NCBI RefSeq assembly: GCF_023914155.1
Contig: NZ_JAMWYS010000017.1
Coordinates: forward strand, 1 to 55,674
Direction: 5' to 3'
DNA length: 55,674 nt
Origin: Solitalea agri
Lineage (GTDB): Bacteria > Bacteroidota > Bacteroidia > Sphingobacteriales > Sphingobacteriaceae
Shown: one piece after another, positions 13,910 through 21,426 of the stretch
Numbering within the stretch: the first letter of the stretch is position 1
Layout of the letters: each line of letters begins with the position of its first letter
Made by a program: the position numbers and the translations under genes
The notes under the pieces: model-generated
The model's input: the letters and a program-made list of their open reading frames with translations, nothing else
Database searches by the model: none
Told to the model about the DNA's origin: nothing

Positions 13910-14431
13910 ATGAGAGTAATTATTAAGCAAGAAAGCGTCGATAATATCAAAGCTATTTACGAAATAAATCGTTTGGGTTTTGGACAGGATAACGAAGCGA
14001 AACTTGTAGACCTTTTGCGCAACAGCAATGCCTTTGTTCCGGAGTTGTCATTAGTTGCTTTTGTTGATGATCAGTTGGTAGGGCATATACTTTTTTCGAA
14101 GATTACAATTGTCGACGATCATCAAAATGAATTTGAAAATTTAGGACTTGCGCCAATGGCCGTTAAACCGGACTATCAAAAGCAAGGGATTGGTGGACTG
14201 CTCATAAAAAACGGATTAGAAAAAGCCCGCGAATTAAACTACAAGTCAGTTATTGTTTTGGGACACGAACATTATTACCCCAGATTTGGTTTCGCTCCAG
14301 CTAGCCGTTGGAATATTAAAGCGCCGTTTGATGTTCCATCAGAAGTGTTCATGGCGATTGAGTTAGTTACTGACGGGCTTAAAGGTATAAGTGGCACTGT
14401 AAAATATCCGAAAGAGTTTGAAGGGGTATAA
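13910..14431 (+). CDS. GNAT N-acetyltransferase (YhbS-like)
   Basis: Encodes 173 residues when started at ATG 13910 (MRVIIKQESVDN); the longer frame from 13826 translates a duplicated relic. The GNAT fold is clear: FVDDQLVGHILFSKI (strands 2-4), LGLAPMAVKPDYQKQGIGGLLI (strand 4 with the Q-x-x-G-x-G acetyl-CoA loop, QKQGIG) and VIVLGHEHYYPRFGFAPAS, the ending typical of the YhbS group. It acetylates an amine of an unknown substrate in the cytosol. Confidence 0.85.
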   Translation: MRVIIKQESVDNIKAIYEINRLGFGQDNEAKLVDLLRNSNAFVPELSLVAFVDDQLVGHILFSKITIVDDHQNEFENLGLAPMAVKPDYQKQGIGGLLIKNGLEKARELNYKSVIVLGHEHYYPRFGFAPASRWNIKAPFDVPSEVFMAIELVTDGLKGISGTVKYPKEFEGV

Positions 14432-14484
14432 GCGAATTACATTTCGTTAGTAGAAATTACAAAGCTATGTCATAATACGCTTTT

Positions 14485-15030
14485 ATGACTGAATTTACAC
14501 GATCCATGAAAAAGAAAAAGGAGATTCTTAACTTAATTAGAAATGCAATTATCGGAGTCGAAATTGGGGCAGTAATTCTCTATTGGGGGATTGCAGACAA
14601 TGGTTACTTCCGAATCGTTTTGGGCTTGGTTATTTTACTGCTAACAATTCGGTGGGGAATTAATAGCTACAAACAAATCAAATCTAATCATGAATATCTA
14701 GACAATTTATTAGGACGTGTGGTATTCTTTTATCCATCTAAAAAGTCTATTCAAAACAAGATCAAAGAAATAATTATTCCTCAAATCAATCAGAATGAGA
14801 TCTTGCAGGTTTTTTACGAAGGGCCAAAATTAACCGGGGATATTGACGGTAGATTAATGAAAAGTATCATGGACTGTTATATTGAACTAGATTTTAATAA
14901 GCCGGCCTTGTTTAAACTCACCGAGTCAGAAATTCATATTGAGTATTTATCAGATACTTTATTTGCCGGACCCGAACCCGTAAACTTCCAGGAAGTTAAG
15001 AAGGTGTTAGATAAGATGAAAAATGCGTAA
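14485..15030 (+). CDS. membrane-anchored protein of unknown function
   Basis: Encodes 181 residues (ATG 14506, MKKKKEIL, is also possible). Two adjacent hydrophobic segments (about residues 22-40 and 44-60, FRIVLGLVILLLTIRWGI) form a membrane hairpin, followed by a cytosolic domain of about 115 residues with alternating strands and helices (EIIIPQINQNEILQVFYEG, SIMDCYIELDFN). No family recognised. It stands alone between the acetyltransferase and the convergent DUF1456 gene. Confidence 0.65.
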   Translation: MTEFTRSMKKKKEILNLIRNAIIGVEIGAVILYWGIADNGYFRIVLGLVILLLTIRWGINSYKQIKSNHEYLDNLLGRVVFFYPSKKSIQNKIKEIIIPQINQNEILQVFYEGPKLTGDIDGRLMKSIMDCYIELDFNKPALFKLTESEIHIEYLSDTLFAGPEPVNFQEVKKVLDKMKNA

Positions 15031-15060
15031 GTGGAATTCCAAAGAAGAAAGGCATTTTAC

Positions 15061-15309
15061 TTATTGCGCAGCATCTTTTTTTGGCCGTTCTTCTCTAACC
15101 CCTCTTTTATAAATTATTAAACCATTGAGGAAATTACGAAGAATTTGATCCCCCATTGGTTTAAAATTTGGATGATCTTCGGCTCTGAAAAAAGCCGAAA
15201 GCTCAGTAGCTGTAATTCGAAAATCTACCAAAGCCAATATTTCGACAATATCTGAATCCTTTAGTTTCAGAGCTACCCGAAGTTTTTTAATGACATCGTT
15301 ATTACTCAT
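15061..15309 (-). CDS. DUF1456 protein, single-unit form
   Basis: Encodes 82 residues starting MSNNDVIKKLRVALKLKDSD; a start six codons upstream (15327) is less likely because the family begins with MxNNDxLRxLRYxL. The block ALVDFRITATELSAFFRAEDH and NFLNGLIIYKRG match the DUF1456 unit. YehS-type proteins usually carry two units (about 150 residues), so this one appears to be half-length or a one-unit form. Function unknown. It is convergent with the gene before it. Confidence 0.75.
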   Translation of the reverse strand: MSNNDVIKKLRVALKLKDSDIVEILALVDFRITATELSAFFRAEDHPNFKPMGDQILRNFLNGLIIYKRGVREERPKKDAAQ

Positions 15310-15335
15310 ACGATCAATTTTTATCATTTATAAAA

Positions 15336-15398
15336 CATCAGCGCCTCTGTGTCTCTGCGTTAAAATATAACCGCAAAGGCGCAGAGGCGCTAAAGTTA
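15336..15398. repeat. palindromic intergenic repeat (REP-like)
   Basis: GCGCCTCTGTGTCTCTGCG (15342-15360) pairs with CGCAAAGGCGCAGAGGCGC (15373-15391): the outer GCGCCTCTG/CAGAGGCGC match is perfect. Such CTCTGTG/CGCAGAG elements are scattered in many Bacteroidota genomes. Located between DUF1456 and ahcY and possibly able to fold in RNA from either strand. Confidence 0.65.
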
Positions 15399-15435
15399 TG
15401 CTAAAAGCAAATGGCTATTTGCCAATAGCTAATTA

Positions 15436-16764
15436 TTAATATCTGTACGCTTCCGGTTTAAACGGACCATCAACGGAAACGCCAATGTAAGCTGCTTGCT
15501 CAGCAGTCAGTTCATCTAACTCAACGCCAATTTTAGCTAAGTGTAAACGAGCTACTTTCTCATCTAAATGCTTAGGCAAAGTGTACACTTTGTTTTCGTA
15601 GTTATCAGTATGTAACCATAACTCTAACTGCGCCAATGTTTGGTTTGTAAACGAGTTAGACATTACAAATGAAGGGTGACCAGTTGCACAACCTAAGTTC
15701 ACCAAGCGACCTTCTGCCAAAACAATCACATCTTTACCATCAATGGTGTATTTATCTACCTGAGGTTTGATCTCTATTTTGGTGTTGCCATAGTTTTTGT
15801 TTAACCAGGCCATATCAATTTCATTATCGAAGTGGCCAATGTTACAAACAATGGCTTTGTCTTTTAATGATTTGAAATGTTCGCCGGTTACAATGTTATA
15901 GTTACCAGTAGCGGTTACCACGATGTCAGCCTCTTTAACGGCATCTTTCATTTTCTTCACTTCGTAACCTTCCATTGCTGCCTGTAATGCACAGATCGGG
16001 TCGATTTCAGTTACAATTACACGAACACCTGCAGAGCTTAATGATTCAGCTGAACCTTTACCTACATCGCCATAACCTGCAACAACAGCTACTTTACCTG
16101 CCAACATTACATCGGTAGCACGACGAATAGCATCTACCAACGACTCGCGGCAACCGTATTTGTTATCGAATTTTGATTTAGTAACTGAATCGTTTACGTT
16201 GATAGCCGGCATGTATAAAGTGCCGTTTTTCATACGCTCATGTAAACGGTGAACGCCTGTAGTGGTTTCTTCAGAAAGACCTTTAATGCCATCGATCAAC
16301 TCGGTGTAAACATCAAATACCATGTTGGTCAAATCGCCACCATCATCTAAGATCATGTTCAACGGTTTGTCTTCAGATCCGAAGAATAATGTTTGCTCAA
16401 TACACCAGTCGAACTCCTGTGCATTCATGCCTTTCCAGGCAAAAACAGGGATACCTGCAGCAGCAATAGCAGCAGCAGCATGATCCTGAGTTGAGAAAAT
16501 ATTACATGAACTCCAACGAACCTCAGCGCCTAAATGCGCTAATGTTTCAATAAGAACTGCTGTTTGAATGGTCATGTGCAAGCAACCTGCAATGCGTGCG
16601 CCTTTTAATGGTTTTGAATCACCATACTCAGCACGAATAGCCATTAAACCTGGCATTTCGGCTTCTGCCAATTCAATTTCCTTGCGGCCCCATTCAGCCA
16701 GCGACATATCTTTTACCTTGTAAGGCAAACTCAAATCAATTTTTGATTTACTGATAGTTGACAT
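15436..16764 (-). CDS. ahcY: adenosylhomocysteinase
   Basis: Encodes 442 residues from ATG 16764 ([21 protein letters not shown]); the frame extends upstream to 16806 without family similarity. It hydrolyses S-adenosylhomocysteine to adenosine and homocysteine, relieving product inhibition of SAM methyltransferases. Signatures seen: [16 protein letters not shown] (substrate domain), [14 protein letters not shown] (NAD-binding glycine loop), [12 protein letters not shown], and the C-terminal lysine/tyrosine tail PFKPEAYRY that completes the neighbouring subunit's NAD site. Length is that of the family. Stands alone on the minus strand. Confidence 0.97.
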   Translation of the reverse strand: MSTISKSKIDLSLPYKVKDMSLAEWGRKEIELAEAEMPGLMAIRAEYGDSKPLKGARIAGCLHMTIQTAVLIETLAHLGAEVRWSSCNIFSTQDHAAAAIAAAGIPVFAWKGMNAQEFDWCIEQTLFFGSEDKPLNMILDDGGDLTNMVFDVYTELIDGIKGLSEETTTGVHRLHERMKNGTLYMPAINVNDSVTKSKFDNKYGCRESLVDAIRRATDVMLAGKVAVVAGYGDVGKGSAESLSSAGVRVIVTEIDPICALQAAMEGYEVKKMKDAVKEADIVVTATGNYNIVTGEHFKSLKDKAIVCNIGHFDNEIDMAWLNKNYGNTKIEIKPQVDKYTIDGKDVIVLAEGRLVNLGCATGHPSFVMSNSFTNQTLAQLELWLHTDNYENKVYTLPKHLDEKVARLHLAKIGVELDELTAEQAAYIGVSVDGPFKPEAYRY

Positions 16765-16824
16765 ACTATTATAAATTTTGTGCAAAGGTACGCAACAGCC
16801 TAACAAGATGGAAACGGGATTTTT

Positions 16825-17283
16825 TTATGATTGAGTCAATTCTAACGAAAACCGCATTTTTTCTTTTCCAATTGCTTCTAATCGATTGTAGAATTTTATG
16901 GCTCGTTCATTAAATATCGGCGTTTGCCATTGGATATTTACACAACCTTTATCAACGGCTACATGTGTTAATCTTTCAATAAGCACAGCTCCAATTCCGG
17001 TACTTCTAAACTCGGATTCCAGATAAAGGCAATCCATATGTAAAAACAAAGCAGCATCCCAGGTGGAAAAATCAAATGTGTACGTTGAATATCCAACCAC
17101 CTTATTGTTGCTTTCTACAACTAACGCGAACAGTTTTGGAATGGCTGAAAAAAGAGCAATTCGCAATAGTTCTTCCTTGCCCGCCGACTGATAGACTGCT
17201 CTTTCATATTCAGCGTGCTTTTGACAAAGGATTACTAATTCAGGCAAGTCCCATTCTTCAATAGATCGTATTAGATATTCCAT
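16825..17283 (-). CDS. GNAT N-acetyltransferase
   Basis: Encodes 152 residues. The pattern LFALVVESNNKVVGYSTYTFDFSTW, then DAALFLHMDCLYLESEFRSTGIGAVLIERL with the R-S-T-G-I-G acetyl-CoA loop, and ERAIKFYNRLEAIGKEKM, is that of the diamine/spermidine acetyltransferase-like branch (the FLHMDCLYV block is typical). Substrate unknown, possibly a polyamine or amine. Its start overlaps the stop of the upstream LysR gene by 13 bases, so the two are co-transcribed. Confidence 0.85.
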   Translation of the reverse strand: MEYLIRSIEEWDLPELVILCQKHAEYERAVYQSAGKEELLRIALFSAIPKLFALVVESNNKVVGYSTYTFDFSTWDAALFLHMDCLYLESEFRSTGIGAVLIERLTHVAVDKGCVNIQWQTPIFNERAIKFYNRLEAIGKEKMRFSLELTQS

Positions 17284-18173
17284 TGTAAATTGATCTCGGT
17301 TTGTAAGAACTCAATAAAATGATTGAAATACTCAGGGTAGGTTTTATTAGCTGAAACTGCTATATAATGCTTTCGCTTCAACCCGTTTTTGCCAATTTTA
17401 ATAGCTTTTAGATTAGGATTATTCTTTAAATAAGGCTGCAGCGACCATTTTGCCATCGACATTACACCCATATCTGCCTTTACCATTTCAATAGAAGCTT
17501 CGGTTAATGGAAGCGGCGTGATCTTTTTGGGTTTAACATTGGCGGGTGCTAGAACAAACTGATGAACGGTAACTGTTTCCAGTGGCAGCGAATGAATGAT
17601 CAAATGTTCTGAAGCAAAATCTTCTGCTAAAACATATTTTTTAGTACTCCAATGATGATTTTCGGAAACCACCATTAGCATCTCATCCTGAAATAGTTCG
17701 ATGTATCTTATGTTTTCGTTTTTTATCGGATCACTAACAATGGCTACATCCAACACATCATCTAACAGTTTTTGCAAGGGATAATGCGTGGCTTCCATCA
17801 CAATTTTCAATTCGACATTCGGATACAGTAAATGAAATTGCTTTAGCACTGATGGCAGCCAGTGATAACTCGAGTAACATTCGGTACTGATGCGAATTTC
17901 CCCAATTTCACCGTAAACCATTGCCTTTATTTCCTTTTGTGTTTCGGCGAGTTTATTTAAAATTTCATTGGCGGTTTCATAGATCTTTTCTCCAGCCTTT
18001 GTGAGTGTGAGCTTTTTATTGGCTCTGTTAAAAATCTTAATGCCGAGCTGGTACTCGGCCTCTTTCAACTGATGGCTTAACGCCGATTGGGTAAGATGTA
18101 ACTTGTCAATTGCCTTCGTGATGCTGCCCTCTTCAACAATCGATTTTATTAAACGTAAATGTCTTATCTCCAT
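17271..18173 (-). CDS. LysR-family transcriptional regulator
   Basis: Encodes 300 residues, the normal family length. The N-terminal winged helix-turn-helix (MEIRHLRLIKSIVEEGSITK... LHLTQSALSHQLKEAE, about residues 1-60) is followed by a periplasmic-binding-like effector domain (EIRISTECYSSYHWLPSVL...). The LTQSALSHQL helix and MetR-like YSSYHWLP segment place it near MetR-type regulators, which sense homocysteine; this is an inference, interesting because ahcY lies close by. It is divergent from the rhodanese gene (151-base gap), a likely target, and overlaps the acetyltransferase. Confidence 0.88.
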   Translation of the reverse strand: MEIRHLRLIKSIVEEGSITKAIDKLHLTQSALSHQLKEAEYQLGIKIFNRANKKLTLTKAGEKIYETANEILNKLAETQKEIKAMVYGEIGEIRISTECYSSYHWLPSVLKQFHLLYPNVELKIVMEATHYPLQKLLDDVLDVAIVSDPIKNENIRYIELFQDEMLMVVSENHHWSTKKYVLAEDFASEHLIIHSLPLETVTVHQFVLAPANVKPKKITPLPLTEASIEMVKADMGVMSMAKWSLQPYLKNNPNLKAIKIGKNGLKRKHYIAVSANKTYPEYFNHFIEFLQTEINLQWNI

Positions 18174-18235
18174 TAGTTCAACTTAATGCTATTTCCAAAA
18201 CTGCCAATAAAGTGCTGAAGTTTTACATGAAAATT

Positions 18236-18254
18236 ATTAATGCAATGCATTAAA
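18236..18254. promoter_or_regulatory. palindromic candidate operator between LysR and rhodanese
   Basis: TTAATGCAATGCATTAA (about 18237-18253) is a near-perfect dyad (TTAATGCA/TGCATTAA with a single central A) in the 151-base region between the divergent LysR and rhodanese genes, about 70 bases before the rhodanese gene and 65 before the LysR gene. This is where a LysR-type regulator usually binds. Confidence 0.45.
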
Positions 18255-18286
18255 TCTTTTCGTTTTTATCAAAAGTATGATGCGTA

Positions 18287-18294
18287 TAGTTTTG
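18287..18294 (+). promoter_or_regulatory. candidate -7 box upstream of the rhodanese gene
   Basis: TAGTTTTG fits the Bacteroidota TAnnTTTG -7 element 31 bases before the rhodanese ATG, in the LysR/rhodanese divergent region. No clear -33 TTTG was found at the right spacing. A LysR-type box (T-N11-A) could not be settled by eye; ATTAATGCAATGCATTAAAT (18236-18255) is a strong dyad nearby and a possible operator. Confidence 0.35.
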
Positions 18295-18324
18295 TGCTAT
18301 TCACAAACTTAAAACAATTAGCAT

Positions 18325-18723
18325 ATGAACGAACAAATTAAACATTATGGAAATAAACTGGCTTTTGAAATGGACCCTTCTGATTTGTTCGAAGCCTTAA
18401 ACAAGGGAGAAAAGATCATTCCTTTAGATGCTCGAAAAGCTTTCGGCTATGAAGCTGAACATATTCCCTCGGCAATCAATATTCCTCATCGCGAAATGAA
18501 TTTGGAAACTACCCAACATTTAGATAAGGATGTATTATACGTTACCTATTGCGATGGAATAGGCTGTAATGCGTCAACAAAGGGTGCTTTAAATATGACT
18601 AGGTTGGGCTTTAAAGTGAAGGAGTTAATTGGAGGAATTGAATGGTGGAAGTTTGATGGCTATGCCACCGAAGGAACCAAAGTAAAAACAGAAAACGGGC
18701 AAAAAAATCAATGTGCCTGTTAA
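18325..18723 (+). CDS. rhodanese-like sulfurtransferase domain protein
   Basis: Encodes 132 residues, one rhodanese domain. IIPLDARKAFGYEAEHIPSAINIPHREM is the N-terminal signature and YVTYCDGIGCNASTKGALNM holds the active-site cysteine (C76) in the loop CDGIGC, which then accepts a persulfide. A second cysteine (C81) in the loop and a C-terminal CAC tail are notable. It moves sulfane sulfur between a donor and an acceptor in the cytosol. Divergent from a LysR gene that likely controls it. Confidence 0.85.
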   Translation: MNEQIKHYGNKLAFEMDPSDLFEALNKGEKIIPLDARKAFGYEAEHIPSAINIPHREMNLETTQHLDKDVLYVTYCDGIGCNASTKGALNMTRLGFKVKELIGGIEWWKFDGYATEGTKVKTENGQKNQCAC

Positions 18724-18769
18724 GATTAGAGGCACTAACTATTTTCAATGTTAATGCCTCTAAAATCTT

Positions 18770-19504
18770 TTATTGCTTATCAGGTTTATAATCCTTCAAA
18801 AGCTGAAGTGTGTAATCCAGACTTTTAGGATTCTCCCAGCTAAAATGTCCGGGAATAACATACTGCGGATCGGGACATTTATTCAATACATTTTTTACAC
18901 TAGTGGGCCAGGCTTTAACATCTGCATCAGCCACATTTCCTAAGTCAGGACTTTGGGTACTTTTCACAAAGCAGCCTCCATAAAGTATCTTCTCCTTAGG
19001 GAACCAGATCACAATATTGTCTTTGGTATGACCTGCTCCGGGATAAACAGTTGCAAAGCTATACTCTCCAACCGTAAAGGTAGTGTCGGCATTAAAGTAA
19101 TACTGCGCCTGTTTTTCATTGTGGGTTTTACACAAGTCGTAGGTTTGCTTTGAGGTATAGGTTTTAACACGTTGTTGTTTTAAGAATTCCAACCCTGCAG
19201 TGCGATCCGCGTGATAATGGGTTGAAATGGCCAACACCACTTTCTGATGATGTCGTTTTTCAATGCTATCGAGCAAAGGTTGAAATTGGGTTGAATCCCA
19301 AGGAGTATCAAACATTACCAGACCGGCTTTAGTCAGCAGATACATGCTATTTGATGGAATAATAGTACCTCCAAAGTTTTTGTAAGTTGTGTAAACATAA
19401 AAATCACCGGTAAGGTGAGTGATTTTTAAACCTTCGGCAGGTTTTTGCTGATTAAAGCAAGCTAGTAGAATGGAAGAAAATGCCAGTGTAATTAAGGTTT
19501 TCAT
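18770..19504 (-). CDS. bla: subclass B1 metallo-beta-lactamase, lipoprotein
   Basis: Encodes 244 residues. MKTLITLAFSSILLAC has the lipobox LLAC (C16), so the enzyme is probably anchored to a membrane facing the periplasm. The zinc ligands of subclass B1 are all visible: H96, H98 and D100 in THYHADRTAG, H159 in GAGHTKDN, C178 in GGCFVKS and H220 in PGHFSW. Cys at the second site rather than Ser or His marks B1. The family hydrolyses most beta-lactams including carbapenems; actual spectrum here is unknown. No integrative element borders it, so it looks like a resident species gene, as in other environmental Bacteroidota. Confidence 0.9.
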   Translation of the reverse strand: MKTLITLAFSSILLACFNQQKPAEGLKITHLTGDFYVYTTYKNFGGTIIPSNSMYLLTKAGLVMFDTPWDSTQFQPLLDSIEKRHHQKVVLAISTHYHADRTAGLEFLKQQRVKTYTSKQTYDLCKTHNEKQAQYYFNADTTFTVGEYSFATVYPGAGHTKDNIVIWFPKEKILYGGCFVKSTQSPDLGNVADADVKAWPTSVKNVLNKCPDPQYVIPGHFSWENPKSLDYTLQLLKDYKPDKQ

Positions 19505-19510
19505 GGTTAA

Positions 19511-19549
19511 AAGTAAAAAGTTTACCTATCAGCAAGATAAGTAAACTTT
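19511..19549. terminator. hairpin upstream of the metallo-beta-lactamase gene
   Basis: AAAAAGTTTACCTATC (19512-19527) pairs with GATAAGTAAACTTTTTA (19534-19550) around a short loop, with T- and A-rich ends. It lies between the XRE relic and the beta-lactamase start and can act as a terminator of leftward transcription from the relic. Confidence 0.55.
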
Positions 19550-19699
19550 TTAGTAGAGAACCAGGCTCATATTCATCTATGAATTCCAGTATGTCTCCGG
19601 GCTGGCAATTCAAGGCTTTGCAATTGCCTCAAGCGTACTAAATCGAATTGCTTTTGCCTTACCTGTTTTCAATATTGAAAGATTGGCCAGCGTTATATC
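19550..19699 (-). pseudogene. XRE-family (Cro/C1-like) regulator, truncated and frameshifted
   Basis: Minus-strand translation from 19699 gives DITLANLSILKTGKAKAIRFSTLEAIAK, then a stop; one base later in frame the family pattern resumes as LNCQPGDILEFIDEYEPG. Together this is the C-terminal half of the short YozG-type helix-turn-helix proteins (ISxxNLSxLKxGKAKAIRFxTLxxIxKxLxCQPGDILEY). The first helix-turn-helix half is missing and one base is deleted in the join, so it is inactive. Confidence 0.75.
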
Positions 19700-19708
19700 C
19701 CGTAATGT

Positions 19709-19743
19709 TAAAAGGCCTGAATTCAATGTTCAGGCCTTTTAAA
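19709..19743 (-). terminator. rho-independent terminator of the methyltransferase gene
   Basis: AAAAGGCCTGAA (on the minus strand) pairs with TTCAGGCCTTTT around CATTGAA; the stem is GC-rich and followed by T residues. It lies about 30 bases after the stop of the methyltransferase gene. Confidence 0.75.
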
Positions 19744-19770
19744 AATTATCTAAAAATCACTTTGTTGGTA

Positions 19771-20478
19771 TTATTTAATTCCCCCAAAAGCTCCAAAACA
19801 CATATTCTTATGCAAGATCTCAACACTGGTAAAGCCTACTTTTTTCATCAGATCCAACTGATAATTCATTGATCGGGGAGAGTCTTCTTTGGCAACATAA
19901 TCAAGCACCTTTTGCCGATATTCTTTACCACCTATACTCTCCAAATAATCACCATAGCGTTCCCAGGTATACTCGTTTAAAAATTCGGTATCTTGAGTAA
20001 TTAAGTCCGAAATCATTAAACAACCTCCGGGTTTTAATAATTTATACAATTTGGTAAAGGTGGTTTCCCAGTCTGTATCATCACGTAAATGGTGCAAAAC
20101 AGCTCCTGCTAAAATTATATCATACTGATTATCGTTTAATTCAGCCTCACGAATATCACTTTGAATAACATCCACCTTGCCGTTTGTTTGTGCCGATACC
20201 CGTTCAAAAGCCTTATCCAACATTGGTTTGCTTAAGTCAACCAATGTGCAGTTCAGATTAGGTAATTTAGAAAGCATCATCAAGGTATAATTCCCAGCTC
20301 CGCAACCTATATCCAATATAGTTGAGGCATTAGGCACAATGCGTTTTGCTGATTCAGTAATTAACTCCAACGAAACTTTGGCATCAATGGTCGACAACTG
20401 ACCGGTATCTAAATTGGAGAAACGTTCCACATCATTGTCAAAGCGTTCCCTGATTTCTGCTACTGTTGATTTATTCAT
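19771..20478 (-). CDS. class I SAM-dependent methyltransferase
   Basis: Encodes 235 residues. STILDIGCGAGNYTLMML (about residues 56-73) is motif I, CTLVDLSKPMLDKA motif II, VIQSDIREAEL and YDIILAGAVLHHLRDD motifs III-IV, then LKPGGCLMISDL. This is the general small-molecule methyltransferase fold; the C-terminal region with VGFTSVEILHKNMCFGAFGG resembles the trans-aconitate/UbiE-like group. Substrate unknown. It is divergent from a broken LysR gene that may once have controlled it. Confidence 0.85.
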   Translation of the reverse strand: MNKSTVAEIRERFDNDVERFSNLDTGQLSTIDAKVSLELITESAKRIVPNASTILDIGCGAGNYTLMMLSKLPNLNCTLVDLSKPMLDKAFERVSAQTNGKVDVIQSDIREAELNDNQYDIILAGAVLHHLRDDTDWETTFTKLYKLLKPGGCLMISDLITQDTEFLNEYTWERYGDYLESIGGKEYRQKVLDYVAKEDSPRSMNYQLDLMKKVGFTSVEILHKNMCFGAFGGIK

Positions 20479-20564
20479 ATGCGATTTGTTTAAGCAAGAG
20501 TAGTAATATCGTTTATGACTTAAAAATACTTATTTTGTCAATTAACAATACCTATTAAGTATTT

Positions 20565-20937
20565 ATGGAGTTAAGGCATTTAAAGTATTTCCTGGCATTG
20601 GCAGAAGAATTAAGCTTTGTGAAAGCCGCTGAAAAGCTTTTTATTTCACAGCCACCGCTAAGCCGGCAGATCGCCCTATTATTACGATACTTTGCTACAA
20701 CTTTGCGCCAGTTATGGTTTTGTACCACAAGTGGTGCACGAATCGAAAAACGTTAGTTCTATTCTTCAATTAATAAATGACGGATTGGGAGCATCCATAC
20801 TTCCAACGAGTTTTGTTAAGAACAACTTAAAAGAGGAATTGGGATTTTTAGAATTGACTTCTTCAAATCAGTCTCCGCAAGAGTCTCCATCTGTAATATC
20901 TGAGAAAGCAATTGATTTCCTGAAAAAGCGATCATAG
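20565..20937 (+). pseudogene. LysR regulator with large internal deletion
   Basis: The first frame (20565) gives [20 protein letters not shown]...[13 protein letters not shown], the LysR winged-helix N-terminus of about 43 residues, and then loses similarity. A second frame (20692) gives [17 protein letters not shown]...ILQLINDGLGASILP, the C-terminal part of the effector domain of the same family. About 150-170 central residues are missing, out of frame. It lies divergent from the methyltransferase, whose control has probably been lost. Confidence 0.8.
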
Positions 20938-20938
20938 G

Positions 20939-21005
20939 AATTGTTTTTTCATGGTACCTATAAAAAACAATTCGTTCGACTATCTCCCCACAAGATAGCC
21001 GAACG
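20939..21005. terminator. two consecutive hairpins after the LysR relic
   Basis: First AATTGTTTTTT (20939-20949) pairs with AAAAAACAATT (20962-20972), then CGTTCGACTATCT (20973-20985) pairs with AGATAGCCGAACG (20993-21005) with one mismatch. The second stem is very stable and lacks a T run, so it may be a repeat element rather than a terminator. Confidence 0.5.
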
Positions 21006-21020
21006 ACAAAAATTTAATAT

Positions 21021-21197
21021 ATGAAAGGGTCAATAGGCGAATTTTCGTTTCACATTATTGATAGTCGAACCATTGCCGAGCAACAGTCAAAAGTAGAGCG
21101 TACCGATTATGCTAATTCCGAGAAAGCGCAGGACCTGTTTCAAAAGGGCAGCCCTTTTGCTTCATACATTTTTAATAACAGTCAACGAGTAAACTAG
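21021..21197 (+). CDS. small hypothetical ORF
   Basis: Encodes 58 residues (MKGSIGEFSFHIIDSRTIAEQ..., ending SYIFNNSQRVN). No family recognised. The composition is normal for protein (no long simple tracts), so it may be a small gene or the rest of a larger one, for instance of the neighbouring broken LysR locus. The surrounding stretch 20938-21426 otherwise holds only hairpins. The last 230 bases before the cardiolipin synthase stop show nothing recognisable. Confidence 0.3.
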   Translation: MKGSIGEFSFHIIDSRTIAEQQSKVERTDYANSEKAQDLFQKGSPFASYIFNNSQRVN

Positions 21198-21426
21198 TAC
21201 TACTCTTTAACCTGGTTGTAATTTTTGCGTTTGCAGTATCCCAAAGCTCCCGCTTATCTAAAGTCCTAATTTATAATTTTATATGACATTTAAAAACGAT
21301 AACTAAAATTTAAGCGAACAAAACTGGCTTTTAATAACTAACGATCTGATTGATTGGTGGTTATTTTTTTCGATTCTGTGAAGCCTAAAATAGGACAATA
21401 AATTTCCAGTCGCTAAAACTGATTCT

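Noticed and set aside
18953-19153. Plus-strand open frame opposite the beta-lactamase gene
   Set aside because: Antisense shadow of a gene with all catalytic residues.
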